The position numbers were made by a program, and so were the translations under genes. This document shows positions 1-13,009 of a stretch of DNA of 64,000 bases, in pieces. The notes beneath the pieces were generated by a model. The model did no database searches. It saw only the letters and a list, made by a program, of their open reading frames with translations, and was not told the DNA's origin. Every line of letters begins with the position of its first letter. Position 1 is the first letter of the stretch. Location of the stretch: positions 37,732,276 through 37,796,275 of the forward strand of contig CM068709.1 in the NCBI GenBank assembly GCA_035079005.1. The letters run 5' to 3'. Source of the DNA: Fraxinus americana (taxonomy: Eukaryota; Streptophyta; Magnoliopsida; Lamiales; Oleaceae).

Positions 1-125
1 TTTAAAAACATTAAGAGCAATTTAATGAACAAAAAATTTAAAACATTCAAGTCCCTAAAACTAATCAAAAGAATGTGGGAGGGAAGACATACACAAGAAG
101 GAAGCAGGAAAGGGCATAATAGTAC

Positions 126-3100
126 CTGTGTCTTAGCTTCATCCCATGTTAGTCCAATTCCCTTGCCTAATACCTGTCCATCAATTTCAACCTAATATCC
201 CCAAAACAGCACCATTTATTAACAAATATACTTGGATATATCACCATTATGCGTATACGTCAATAGGCCATATAAGATTGGTAAAATCTTCATGCGTCCA
301 CTATCCACCATCATTTTGGTTTAACAAGAAAAATAAGCGCCCAAAGTTGAATAAAACCAGCGAGTTCTATAAAATGTAAGTCACCATTCTGATGCACATT
401 GAAAAGCATTAAAAACCTCCAAATATGAGGATTACATTATGAACCCAAAGACATCTCACAATCTAAATGGCCCAATAACAGATTAATGGATGTAGATATG
501 GCACCATTGAAGATTCAATTCAACCATGTTTCAAAATACAACAGCATGGCTAGAGGCATTTGATTAAGATCTTAAAACCAAATTCACTGAAAAATCAAAT
601 CAAATTTATATGGCCTCGATTCTAAATCCAATTCAGAATTCCCAGAGACATGCTGTCTAACGCAATCTAAATGACGGTGAATGCAAATCAACATGAAATT
701 CACAATAATTAATCTGGCCAAGAAACTAATATAAGACTTCAATAGAGTACGAGAACAAATTATTCTGTTATATCCAATTCATATTAACAATTATTAAATG
801 GTATAGTGGGAGATGGAGGGGAGGGGAGGGATAGAGGTATAGAAGGCGTTAATCACCCCAGAAAAGGAAGTCCGCATAATGAACACTAACAAGACAATGT
901 TTTATATTATTTAATTGCCAACACCACCTAAATAGCTGACCTGCGCATATACTTCGTTTTTCTGGCCTGGATTTGCAGAAAATTGAGGTTGAGTTTGGAA
1001 TTCTACACCAAGGCCCTGCATCATGCACTGAAGAGTAGAGACTGACGGCATGTGAATAGGGGAATAGCAAGTGTAGGAAACATAAATTGTAGAATTTTAA
1101 CCGTATGAAAACTCACCAGTTCTTTAAGCTCCGCGATGGAACCCATAGACTTCTTGGAAGCCTCCAGTCTTGGGTCCAGAATCCTGGGTGACTCTGAAGC
1201 CATTGCAAAAGAAGCAGACTCCTCTTTAGGCAATGGATGATACCCAAAAGGGTTGACAGCACCAATAAAACCATTATCGTTTGGATTAGCAAATCTACTC
1301 CAATCCCCAGGCAGGGAACTAGAATCAGGCTTACGCGACAAATATTTATCTGCAAACAAACAGTCTGTAATGGTCAGCACCAGTGCAGAAAGCATTCCAT
1401 AATCTAAAATTTTTGACAGACAAATAACTTAAAACCATGATCTTTTAAGACATTTGTTGGAAATTCCATGAAAACATGCAAAATTAACTCTGCAACATTA
1501 AAGAATAGGAAGAGAATAATAGATTTATTGTGTTCAGACAATTATTAATTATCTGCCCTCATTGCAGATCGGCAAAGAAACTTAGACCCTCATCAAATTG
1601 TAATCCAAAAGCAAACAGTTCCCTCCAGATTCCATAACATGATAACAGAGATAGGCCGACATCTAAAAGGATCTCAGCTCATTTCCAAACAAAACTCAAG
1701 AAAGTCTTAATATGCAGACCGTTGTCCACCTAACTATTTGAGTCCTAAGTTCTGAACAACTTTCAGCTGCATTACACAAAAATTTGAGTATCAATTGATA
1801 TTGTCAAGCACACATACTTGCAGGTGTATGGAGTGTAAGTTGACAGGTGTGGATATTGATGACATGAAAAAAATTCTTTTAATCTTGCTTATGTTCCCCC
1901 TGCATTAAAATACAGGTAAAATAGAAAAAAAAAATTAGTGCAAGTTCTCCATTAAAACACGAGCTTTAGGATTAAACATCTTCTGTAGATTGACGAAGAA
2001 TAACCCCAACAGTATGTGGCAAAGCTCAGATGGAGTTCTCAAAAGTCGAGAAATAAACCACAATGGCATTAGAATCTAGGGCAGGGGGAGAGGAAGGAGA
2101 AGGTCCACGTGGTAGTGATGAAAGTATAGGAGGATTCACAATCTGACATGGTGGAAACAGGAACCTAGAATTTTGTGCTTGTCCTCCTTTGTTTTTCCCT
2201 TCTTTTCGTGTTTGCCAAATCAAATTATTGGAGCACTTGTAAAAAAGAAAAAGACTTGCTCTGTGTCACTTGTACTTAAGGAAATTTCTGTACTAACAAT
2301 AAAAAATCGTGAGGTCATGGAAATAACAACTCCAGAGAGGGTATTATAAAATTAACTTGGATACATTAAAGCTATGAATTTTGCTATTTGTACACCCCGG
2401 GGTGTATGCCTGGGCTTACACCCCCTCACACGTGGGACTCCCTCCATGTGAGGGGATGTAAACCCGAGTGTACACCCTTATGCACGTGTAGCATCTCCCA
2501 AAACCTATAGCCAGCTAATATAGAACTACAAAGTTTGACCTTCCAATCTAACACTTAGCCTCTATTTGGTAGGGATTAAAATCAGATTTTTAACAGATTT
2601 TGATAAAAGTTGATGAGATGTATGGTTGACAAGTAGTGGGACCCATAAATGTGGTTAAAATAAATTGTTGATTTTGACTTAGATTAAAATCTAAATTTTA
2701 ATTTCCATCAAACAGGGGCTTAAATTCACACCAGAAGCTTAAAATCTTCAGAATCATTATAATATTTTCTTCTCTAGAATCAGTTTGCATACAGTCAAAA
2801 CGATTTTGTAGTCTCAACCAATGTTAATTCCAGAAAAATTGGTAACTATTAACCGTTGAAGGCAATACATTTTGAAGTTCCAATCAAAAGAAGAATAAAA
2901 GAGCTTATGGCAATCTGGCATCTAACGACAGTCATTAATATTTTCACGAAGCGTATATGCAATGTTGTAAGTGTCCCCTCTCAAAGAAACATGACCCTTG
3001 TTTACAGAAGTAAAGAACCTTAATGCCAGTTTACAGCTAAGTCACCGTGATTAGAAGTATCAGGGAATCCAACCTAACACATTTGATCCTGCAGTCCTCT

Positions 3101-6100
3101 AATCTGCCTGGTTAAGAAAATAACAGATCTCACAAAATAGGTGGATAGGAGCATACTTTGAATCCAAGGCATGGGAAGTACTTCTTAATTGTTCCTCAGC
3201 ACCAAATTCCAATTTCATTGGTGTACAAAATATCCTGTTGGATAATTTACATTAATCTCCATTACAAATCGATCTATCTAGGTCTTCATAATACACAATG
3301 CAATGCACCCAACTCCGTAAGGCCAAAGCCTGGCTCTAGTGTTAAGAGAAAAGCTTACTAGGCTGGGCTGATGCCTGAGTTCTAGCCTCCTTTTGGAGGA
3401 AGGGTGAAATCCATCGATCTCCCCTTTAGAAAAAAAAGAAATAAATAAAAATTAATTCCACAAAATTAGTACGTGGCAAGTCTATATAAAACTACAAAAT
3501 TTGGCCTCACAATCTGAGGCTTGAATTTTGGTGAGAAGCTGAAAGTGTCCATAAAATAAAGATTCTCATCTCTCTCAGGAATCAGTTTGCATATCCCTAC
3601 AATAACTTATTGAGCTGGATTTCATTATCTTACCTATGCTACTTCAATAATATTAGAACAGTTCCCAGTAAAGGCAGCGATGGTATAGGAAAATACAAAA
3701 GCTTGGAACAATCAGTGGGAGTACTGCTTATAATACAACAAGATAAAGCGTTCATAAATGTACTGTATTTCCCCTCTCTTAAAAGTTGTGACATGTATGT
3801 ATTTACAGAAGTTAGCTTCCACCTGCATATCTTCATGACTAGAAGTATTATGAGTCCAACTTAACATAATTGATCTCCAGAGTCCTCTAATAACCTCAGT
3901 TAACAATAATATCATATTTTGAGCTCCTTGATGCTCCCATATTATGATTCTCTAACACTTCAAGTTCTTATAAATTCCAGGAGACTGGACAACAAAGTCA
4001 GCAATTTTTTATTACTGGGTGGTATATTCTTTGGCACACTAGTGCTTATGCAACGAAGCATTTTATACAATTGATATAGTCATAAGAAGAAAAAGGAGGC
4101 TTCTTTTAGGGAGAATAATTAGACTTGCCATGGTTAAAAAGACGGTAGTGAGGCCCACCTCACCGCAAGGCACATATAGTATGCCTCGAGGCGGTATTTT
4201 TTAGGCTAAAACTATGAGGATCACGCCTCTAAATCTGAGACGCGCGCCTTTAAAATTTGATTTTTCAATTGTATAAAAAGAAATCAGAAAGGGCCCTTCT
4301 TTAAAAAGAAAATGACCCATTTAAAAAGACCCATAAAATGAGGTCACATTGCAATTGGTGGATGAGAAAGATGATTTTGTAGAAATTGAGAGTAGCGAAG
4401 AGGAAGATGATGGGAAAATTAGATTTGATGATAATTACATTAATGATGCTAGTAATAATGATGATAGTGCATACTCTTACGCTTTTTTTTTTTAGTTTAA
4501 GCTGCTTTTTTTCCATTGTAAATGGAGTGATTTCTAACTTCTGTAATTTTTTCTTTTTTTTTATAAACATCTTCTTTCTTTAGGTGGACTATATCTCAAT
4601 ATGCTAATAACCATATATCATATTTACTATATGCTCCAAATTTGATTTTTTTGTATTATTTTATAATTCTTTTACTTAGATTTTTTTCATGAGACTTACG
4701 CCTCAATCCGCCTCGCCTCATAAATAAAAACCGCTTCAATACTTAGTTTCGCCTTTTTAAACTTTGAGACTTGGGTACAAAAAAATCAGAGCAAATGATT
4801 AACGACAAAATTAATGATCTTTATGTTTCGGGATGGGAAGGGAGAGGAGCAAATATAAGTAAATCAGGATGAGAAAGGGAACATGCCAAATCTCAAGTTT
4901 CAAAGGCAGATACCCAGCTAAGTTCTCAAGCAATTTCACATAAATATATGTATGAAATTGCATTGAGAAGCCTCTAGTAGAACTTTTGTCTAAACCAGGG
5001 CCTCATTACTCGCTGTGCTAGAGAAAGTGAAATTTTATCAAGTAAAATCAAAAGTAATGTGATAGCTACTTTCTCGTGATCAAACCCCTTGTCTTTTTCG
5101 ATGCCTAAAACTCAAACGGATCATATTAAAATCAACCAAAGCTGACAAGATAGAACCATGACAATCTTCAAGCCTGGCATTCAAAAGGGAGCCAAACTGA
5201 GGTTCAACCTCAAGTAGATGTGTCACATGAAGTTAAAGATATATCATTTCCAAAAGCTGAAGCAAAATAATTAGAACAATCTCGTCGCCAGCATTGTTTA
5301 ACTTTCTTTCTTTCTTTTTTTTTTTTTTTTGCTCAAGGCAAGTAAATGAAGGCAAAAGAGATTGAACTGCGATACAGAAAATAGTCAAGCTATGTACAGT
5401 ACCTAAATGTATATTCAACTATCAAGAAGACTATAATTAATATCTTACCAGCCAAGTTCATAAGAGATCCCTGAGCAGCCTCATTCTGTGCTTCTCTTCT
5501 TGTTCTACCTATTCCTTCACCAATTTTTTGTCCCGCAAATAAAACCTGCAGAAGACCGTAAGATAATATGATCTCATTGGAATACTCACAAAAAATTTCC
5601 AAAACAGAACGAATCAGGAGCTGAAGGTATTGGGAATATTTTAAAAATTATCAATGGTGCACTGATTTGGCCTGAGAAGAGAAAACATTGTTACCATTTA
5701 AAGACAAGTTCTTAATTGTTTAATTCTCAATGTGCACAGATTTGGCCAGAGAAGAGAAAATGTTAGTAATTTAAAGATCAGTTCTTAATTGTTTAGTTCT
5801 CAATTATCATCTTCACTATCATAAGGTACTGCAATGCAACTAAAATGTGAAGGAAGCGGTGAAACCACCTCTACGGAGAACAGTAATTCCAAGCTTGGGA
5901 CAAGACCGTGCCTGAACTCCACCTACAGATATTTAAAATAACCATTAATACCACAAATGCGACAAGACTAAGTCGTGAAGGGATCCAAGGAAAACTACAA
6001 CCACCAACTGTTTCCATACCTTTGTTCCACACTTAAACGCAATATCCTGTAAAGCTCCTACAGGCGTTTCTGGGTAGGGATCTATTTGCCCAGCTTCAAG

Positions 6101-9100
6101 GTCAAGATCCTTGTTTCCTGAAGATGGATGAACTATTGGAGCATCCTCACCTTGAAAACAGAACTCATATTGTCATAAAGTGATCTTTTACTAAAAAGAG
6201 TTGTATAAACACCAACTTCTACTGTTAGAACAGGCAAGACATATATGATATATCAAATGAAACTAACTCTACAATAAGTCAAAGAAATGAATTGAGTTTT
6301 CTTTTGAGCTCAGTAACTCTTTTTATAGAGAAATTAAGGAAAAAGTTACCCAAAAATTCCTCCACAAGCTTTTTCAAAATCCCCAAGAGGGGATATAAGA
6401 AACAAACTTGTCCACGAAACCAGGGTAAAACACCAACAAGGTAATGCATTTTTTCTCCCCAGGATGGCAACCCAAATTGAAGAAGAAAAGCTAAGCCAGG
6501 ATTTTTGGTTTGGGGGACCTTTTACGGTCGAAAATTGTCACTGGCAGCGACATTTGAAAAAAAACTATAAAGCTACAGCTTTTGTTCAAAAACTTTGTTA
6601 AGAAAACATAAAATTAATCAACTTAGGGTTAACTGTAAATAAAAATACAAACAAAATAGCAAAGAAAAACAAAAGGAATCAACAGCATTTTATATAAAAA
6701 CATCAAGCTTTGATTATACAGAACACAAAAAATTGAAGTAAACTTAGAAAATAAATGGAAATCCTTGTATTCCATGTACATAAATACAAAAATAAAGTAA
6801 AAACAAATTACAAAAAATTCATTCTCAATATATAAGCGGAAAAAAAAAAAAGCACAGTTATGCTTGAGTTAACTAAAAATAAATGAAAAAACTCACCACC
6901 ATTACCAGGTTCTTGTTGTATGAGCATTTTGAAAACTTTCGTAATTAGCAAATGGCCGTCCATTCAACCAATTTTGGACATGATTTTTGCGTATAAAAAG
7001 GTAGGGTTTTCCTTTCAGATTTGGAATTGAAAATAAACGGTATGTTTAATTTTGAAAGATTAGGTTAGGTTAGGTGTGAAGAATAGTGTTTTGACAACTT
7101 TACCCATCGAAGAGTTAACCCGTGCATCTCATGTGAGGAAAATTTAATGCTAAAGTTAATAGAATTAAGTAAAAAGGATGAAATGCAAAAGGAACTTAAG
7201 GTTGGGGATTGAAAAGTCCAAATAAAGGTTAGGATAAAAAAAATTCCAAATGAAAAGGAAAAAATAAGATTGTGGCCAGGAGGATTTGAACCCTAGCCAA
7301 CAAAATGAAAAAGGAACTTTTACCCCACGACGGCAAGCATATTCTATGTAATAAGCTAAAGTTTCTTTTTTATTGTCTTTTGTTTTCAAATATTAAAAAA
7401 AAATCAAGACAAAAAAAGGGAGAACTTGGGGGGCCTAGCTTTAGCCCTGCAAGACATTAAGATTTCCCCTAAGCGTTAATGTTTATACTTGAGCTATAAG
7501 AAAAACTAATTAATGACTACAAATAATCAAGAATATCCGATTCGTTCATAACTTTCCGTGTTCATATTTAATTCCCGCATGGTTAACAAAGACAACAAAA
7601 AGAGCCAGATGAATCAATGAGCCTGAAAGACTTGCGTTGTGACGATCTTTGTCTAGAAAAAGAAATATGAATGGTGCCTCAGTTTCTATACAGGGTGAGT
7701 AATTCTTTATATGATATTTTCCTTGTTTTAATGTCAGCCTTCATCATGCAATAACAACTACAAAGTCAAAAACAATAAAAAAAAATGGGAAGAAATCCTA
7801 TGAATAAGTATATACCAAATTAATCATGGGAAACTTTATCTCAGAGATACTGAAGTACCAATTTACTTGTGAAACTGATTAAGCAAACATCCGGGATATG
7901 TGACTTACCAGACAAGGAATGAAATTTAGGCAGTGACTGGTTTAACCTTAATGGTTCCTCCCTTGGCAGTGCCTGCATATGGAAACCTTAGAATATTAAT
8001 ATTTAGTACCCTTTGTCAGCCACAGTAGTCCTTTCAATTCATGTTGTATACACTTGAGTGCTATAAACCAGGTAAATTTTGATATGAATTACCTCCTTTG
8101 GCAACCTTTGGCTTTCGAGAAGAACTCTACCGGGTGGGACTGAACTCTCCACTTTATGGATAAACGGCGTATGGTGAGGCCGATGCTTGTCGATAGGAAT
8201 AGACTCGGGAATCGCTGGAATTTCCTTAGGTGGTGTCACTTGGTTCAGTTGCCTCGGACTCATCTCTTCTTCGACAGGTAACCAACCATGTGCCTGAACC
8301 CTTGGAACTGAGACTTGCATGGAAGGTCGTGCAGGAAATTGAGGTTCAACTGGTGCTTGGTCTCTTGTGTCTTGACCATGTTGCAAAATGAGTAGTCTCC
8401 TCCTCGTATCAGGATCTAATTCAGATTCTGGTACCTCACCCTCTTCCCTTGCAGGAGAGTTTTGCAAGGTTGTTTCTGCTGGGCCACGTTGAGCTAATTG
8501 TGGTTTAAGTAGTGTCGTCAGTTGAGATAATTGCTGATTGGGAAAAGATGTAGCTGGCCCTTGCATAGTTGTTGCTGGGACTGAGAAAGAAGAAGAAGGT
8601 AAAATACTCTGGAGAGCTGAAGCAATTCTTGGATCTATACTTGTCATTGTCATGGGGGCAGTTGAAGAAGCTGAACTTGCCTCCTGAATGTTTAAGGTTG
8701 TTAATCAGCTAACAGAACAATTAGAGATTGTTCTTAGTACACGAAAAGGACAAACGGCAAAAGAAAAGTAAAAGAAATTAGTAGACAGAAGAAGTTCATG
8801 AAAATGGGACATTGCACCTTTAGTAGCCTCCTTTCCACCTCAGCATCCGTCATGCCATCAAAACCAATTGAATCTTTATTTCCACTAGAAACAGAAGGAT
8901 CGTCCTAAGAAGAAAGAAATTGTATGACGTCACTATAATCTATATTAATGACCATAAACACGGTTAAATGATAGCATCACTTCATAATGTCAGAAGCATG
9001 ACAACCCAATATAATTGCACGATTGGCTCAAGTTACAAAATGATGTCCTCACTGACCTCCGAAATCAAATAGTTGCTCACATCTGGCGGAGAAGGAACTT

Positions 9101-12051
9101 CTTTAATATCATCTTCATATGCAACTCCGGACATCCGTTGCAAGAGACCTTCGTCGAATTCCCTGCATCATATATCTTTTTCAAGTCCAATACTAACATT
9201 ATCAGAGGTACATGACCAAAATCTTGACGAGCTAAAACTAAAGAACAACTACAGCGGTCTCCCCCTGATGTTAGTGAGTGCTTGTGCATCAATAGCAAGG
9301 TCATTGTAAACTTACTTGAAAAAACCACCTCTAACATTGCAAGCTACATTTCTCGCAACACATAGGACAGGGACTGTGTTATTGGCCTGTGGAACATAAT
9401 TTTCAACCATGTCATCTATTGAATGAGCTTAGATTCCATAAATTTAAAAAATTATCTATGGTCTGCATATAGAAAGTACTTCAGCTTGAGGGGCATAATA
9501 TGGAGCAAATGCAGGAACAACGTGCACTCGAGGCTGATCTTTCTCATCCCACACTTTTAAACGATCATCAATCACTAATGCCATCTTAGGATGACAATTT
9601 CCATCTTGGAAAACGTTGAATAGTGATTTCTTACAGCCTGTTTGAAAATTAAAAAGAATGAGTACAATAGATACAAAGAATGTGCTATATATGTAATCAT
9701 TGGCAAATTCTACCAGAAGTGGAAGTTAAAGCTACAGTAATCAAAACTTACCAGCCTTGACACAAACAATACGCTCCAACAGCTCTTTGGAGTCGATCAA
9801 ATTCGATTCTGGATCAAGAAGCCTCCACATTTCTAATGCGTAATCTCTTTCAGCCATTGTGCAAACAAAAACCTCGAATCTTTTTCGACCTCTAGCAGTT
9901 AAGTAGCTTCTAAGATCCTCCCATGCAGGCCTCAACCTAACAAGGACACTAGTATCACGTATCTGCAGTAAACAAAGTAACTTACAATATCACATATCAA
10001 ACTCATTATATGACAAAAAGTACCAAGCACATCAATTCTACTTGAATTCGTTACCATGGTCCAAATGGGTACATAGTTATCTAAACTATTAGGTAAATTT
10101 ACCTCATATCTGCCAGTATGCCACCACCAGCTTTACCCCACCCCGCCCAACAAATAGCAGAAATTAAAGTTGAAAATTAAACTTCTCTTACTAAGTGCTA
10201 CGAGAGCAAAAATCTCACTAGACCAACATAACAAGACATAGCTGAATAAATTAGTATTATATGAGAAACAAGATGCAGTACACGTACCAGAGGATTAATG
10301 CGAGTGAGAATAATGTTTTTATCTTGCAGGCGTATAAGGGGTCGAGCAATAGGTTGATGATTGTCTGACAAAGCTGGAACCAATTCAGACTGCGATTTGA
10401 TTGCCTTCCCATTATCAATTACCTGGTCATTTTCAGCATATTGCTTCAAAATATTTTTGTCATCTTGATAACGCTTAAACTCAGCCATCATACCAGCAAC
10501 GCGCTGTGGATCAGATTCAGAATTTATTTTTCGCAGTAAGGCCTCTATTCTATCCTCAAATGACCGCATTGTATTTGCAACTATAAGTGTTTCGTCGAGA
10601 TCAAATACAATGCCAAGGCATCTAAGATTCAGCATGACAAGGCAAGAATCGTAAAGTCCAGATGGTACATTGAACCCCCAAAAGCAAGAGACCTGTCCTT
10701 CAAACTTCCGAGAATGCATGGCAACTAAATGAAGCTCCTCTCCTTCAAGTGACAAAACTGCAGTCTACAAATACATATTATTAACAATGAGAGGTGGAAC
10801 CCAAATAAAACACGATAGTTTTTTATAGCGTGTAGAGTAGAAAAAAGGGTAAAACAAATGAAGAAGATAAAAGTCATTCTGAGAGCAAAAAAAGTATAAA
10901 ACTTCTTAGACTTCCATACAGATTCCACAAGATATATAACAAGAAGGATTTTTTGTTCATATATATTCTTGGGGGAACCTATAACAGCAGTAACCAGTTA
11001 AAAGCCTAAACTTTCCATCTAAAAAAAAATTCTAGAGGCAATATCAAAACATTATGATTAAATAAAGGTTCTTTTTGATCTGTCACTCTCCAGTATCATG
11101 TGCTGCCTTTAGTTATGGATTTAATAGAGGGGAAGGATTATCCTGTCCATCCTGTCCAAAACTTAATATGTTCGAATGTTTCTAGAGGTTCCAATAAAAC
11201 TCGCGTTTTGCCCAAAGTTACGTGTAAAAATCATCATAAACGACAAAGAAATAATGTCTTCGGCGTGTCAAAGCCATCATAGGTGTTACAGCAGAAAGAA
11301 TCAATTTCATTAATTAGCTTAACAATTCCCCAGGACATTCTTTCTAATAGAATTCACTTCAAAGCTCAAAAAATTCCTGGTACGTGCCAAAGCAGTAATT
11401 CCATGATCCTGTAATTCTACAAAATGCATTCCAATTCATCAAAATTCACAGTAAATTTTTCCAGCGTCATTATTCATTTTGTCCAAAGTTCACTCTTCCT
11501 TTAGCAAGTCCAGTTTGGATGAGAGAAAATTTGCGAAAGACTGAATCTTACACTTTTTCTGCAGGTTCACTTCTGAATCAGAGTTTAATCCATTTTTTTT
11601 TAAGAAATGTAAGGGTTTTTTTTTTCTTAAGTTGATATTAGGGTTCTTTTAGCGTTGCTTAAATTGGGGTTTCTTTAATGTTTCAATTGAACTAAATTTG
11701 GGGATTTTAGTTAATCCAGTATTTTTGAAGAAGTGTATTCTGTGCTTGGTTGCGGGCAATGCGATAATATACCTTGTTATCTCTGAGACATGTTGCATGC
11801 AAAACCGAAAGCTGTGAGTCCTGATGTTGTGGTGACTGTGACGACTCCAATTTGAAGGCAATTCCGGTGGACGTTATGGTATGAAGCACTGCCAGTGGTG
11901 GGCACCTCTCACTGGGTTGTGAATAGTGAGATATCCGAATTTCCTTAAGACGCTCCCCCCATACGACACCGTCTTGTGACTGTGTTGGATACACCACCAC
12001 CTCTCCCAGCACCCTTTCTCCTTCGTAAACCACAACCGGTTTTCCATACAT
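126..12051 (-). CDS. CPL1: CPL1-like RNA polymerase II CTD phosphatase, 3' end outside window
   Basis: Phosphatase acting on the RNA polymerase II C-terminal domain in the nucleus; in Arabidopsis CPL1 also works in miRNA processing and stress gene repression (family knowledge). Exons, minus strand: 12051-11773, 10764-10288, 9962-9752, 9637-9480, 9386-9316, 9162-9057, 8904-8818, 8683-8093, 7972-7909, 6150-6020, 5922-5869, 5545-5449, 1349-1117, 1027-941, 191-126; they sum to 2712 nt, 904 codons with no stop. The start is the ATG at 12051 (MYGKPVVVYEGE). The FCP1/HAD signature FDLDETL puts the catalytic Asps at about residues 148 and 150. The second half of the catalytic domain (VCTMAERDYALEMW, then ALVIDDRLKVW) lies in exons 3-4. 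A Ser/Pro-rich linker fills exon 8. dsRBD1 is at about 708-775 (IGEGIGRTRREAQNEAA); dsRBD2 starts at about 855 and is cut after GIGLTWDEAKTQ. Two dsRBDs favour CPL1 over CPL2. The final exon(s), probably 50-60 residues, lie left of base 1. Confidence 0.95.
2391..2478. repeat. GC-rich imperfect fold-back in CPL1 intron 12
   Basis: An imperfect palindrome: GGGCTTACACCCCCTCACA on the left pairs with TGTGAGGGGATGTAAACCC on the right, and TACACCCC ends lie outside. It stands out from the AT-rich intron and shares the GGGxTTACA and TCACA core with the larger fold-back at 15091-15239, so the two may belong to one family. Confidence 0.6.
2515..3920. repeat. Diverged direct duplication inside CPL1 intron 12
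   Basis: Two copies of one intron segment lie head to tail: copy A at about 2515-3110, containing the MITE at 2558, and copy B at about 3479-3900. Shared blocks occur in the same order: an ACTACAAA-TTTG block, AATCAGTTTGCATA, a CCCCTCTC block, TTTACAGAAGT, and AGAAGTAT followed by a TCCAAC-TAACA block ending AGTCCTCTAAT. Divergence is considerable, so the duplication is old. Confidence 0.7.
2558..2719. mobile_element. Tourist-like MITE in CPL1 intron 12
   Basis: A 162-bp element with imperfect 25-bp terminal inverted repeats: the left end begins GCCTCTATTTGGTAG and the right end, reversed, GCCCCTGTTTGATGG; both continue toward ATTAAAAT. It is flanked on both sides by TTA, the 3-bp duplication of PIF/Harbinger (Tourist) elements. 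No coding capacity. The second copy of the surrounding intron duplication lacks it. Confidence 0.8.
4134..4770. mobile_element. Non-autonomous inverted-repeat element rich in GCCTC/GAGGC
   Basis: The left end TTAAAAAGACGGTAGTGAGG and the reversed right end TTTAAAAAGGCGAAACTAAG form an imperfect inverted repeat. Next to both ends are clusters of GAGGC/GCCTC words, and the middle is AT-rich without a coding frame. No target duplication was recognised. It lies in CPL1 intron 12. The same GCCTTGAGGC vocabulary occurs at the ends of the element at 25214-26195. Confidence 0.5.
5657..5806. repeat. 75-bp tandem duplication in CPL1 intron 11
   Basis: Two adjacent copies about 75 bp long begin GTGCACTGATTTGGCC and GTGCACAGATTTGGCC, and both end in CTTAATTGTTTA followed by TTCTCAAT. 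It is noncoding, between the exons at 5449-5545 and 5869-5922. Confidence 0.8.
6151..7908. other. CPL1 intron 9, no gene seen
   Basis: A 1.76-kb intron. Open frames here, such as the one at 7165-7389 (-), are AT-rich and resemble no protein I know. A degenerate repeated stretch occupies about 7030-7420. No further exon is required, because the flanking exons join in frame. Confidence 0.6.
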
Positions 12052-12406
12052 TTTTCTCAAAAAAATAAAAAATCAAAATTCTTAACCAATTTCTCTTCTT
12101 CAATATAGCTGTATGGAATTCATCAGTCTGTGAAATTTCAGGGGAAATCAATCAATCAATCATCGTTCCTTGAAATTGGATAATTTCTTCTTAATAAGAT
12201 CCGATTTTTCCAGATTTATAGATCTATTGCTGATGAAATCAAGAAAAAAGTAAAACTGTCTCCAGATTAGGGTTTCATCAAAATAATTGACGGTGACCGT
12301 GAATTGATGATTTCCTGATGTGTCCGAACTGTAATTCAGAATTCAAATATAGGGTTCGACGATGATTTGATAGTAGTAGTTTAACAGTATATGTGACGAT
12401 GAAGAA

Positions 12407-12414
12407 AAACCCTA
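12407..12414. promoter_or_regulatory. Telo-box upstream of CPL1
   Basis: AAACCCTA lies about 360 bp upstream of the CPL1 start codon, and a reversed copy (TAGGGTTT) lies near 12270. Telo-boxes are common in promoters and leaders of plant growth and translation genes. The role here is inferred from motif and position only. Confidence 0.35.
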
Positions 12415-12452
12415 GATCCGAAAAATTGAAATGGCCAAACTATCGGACTCCA

Positions 12453-12480
12453 CCTCTCTCTCTCTCTCACTCTCTCTCTC
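12453..12480. repeat. CT microsatellite in the CPL1 promoter/leader
   Basis: An interrupted (CT)n tract, GA on the CPL1 sense strand, about 400 bp upstream of the start codon. GA-rich tracts are common in plant core promoters and 5' leaders. No regulatory effect can be shown here. Confidence 0.8.
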
Positions 12481-12655
12481 GTCACGCGGCCCTACACGTG
12501 AATTGGTAATTGTTAGGTCACGGCTTGTATAATATAAATAATATTTGCTCATTTGTAGATTTTACGTTTATAATCTTGAGGTTCTGAGTTATTTCAAATT
12601 TTCAATACATTTTAGATTTTTCAGAAAATGGTCAATTATCAATCTAGCTTTAGTA

Positions 12656-12832
12656 GCCCTTGTTTGGGGGCTTTTTTTTTTTTAAAAAAAAAGTTGTTTT
12701 GAATAGTGACTTTTAAATGAGTGTATGATTAAAAAGTAAGAATTTTTTTTAAATTTATGTGTAAAATATTTTATTGTCTGAATATATAAAAAAAAAAAAA
12801 GACATTTGAAAGAACAAGAGACAAACACTGAC
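12656..12832. mobile_element. Degenerate Tourist-like MITE, abutting a second copy
   Basis: It begins GCCCTTGTTTGGGGGC and ends near ACAAGAGACAAACACTGAC, a weak inverted repeat. The interior carries family words (TATGATTAAAAAGTAAGAAT, TTTATGTGTAAAATATT) shared with the copies at 12836, 25426 and 36040. The right end touches the TTA flanking the next copy. Confidence 0.5.
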
Positions 12833-12835
12833 TTA

Positions 12836-13006
12836 GAGCGTGTTTAATGAATATTACTGAGGAAATAATGTATTTTAAATAGTGATATGATGGGAAATGT
12901 GTAGTTAAAAAGTAAAAAAAAATTATTGTTATGATGAAAAATATTATTTTATTGAAAAATGTATGATTGAAAATGAATTTTGAAAGAATATGTACCAGAC
13001 AGGGGC
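12836..13006. mobile_element. Tourist-like MITE
   Basis: A 171-bp element flanked by TTA on both sides. The left end is GAGCGTGTTTAATGAATATT; the reversed right end is GCCCCTGTCTGGTACATATT. The interior has the family words AATGTGTAGTTAAAAAGTA and AATATTATTTTATTG. Confidence 0.7.
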
Positions 13007-13009
13007 TTA

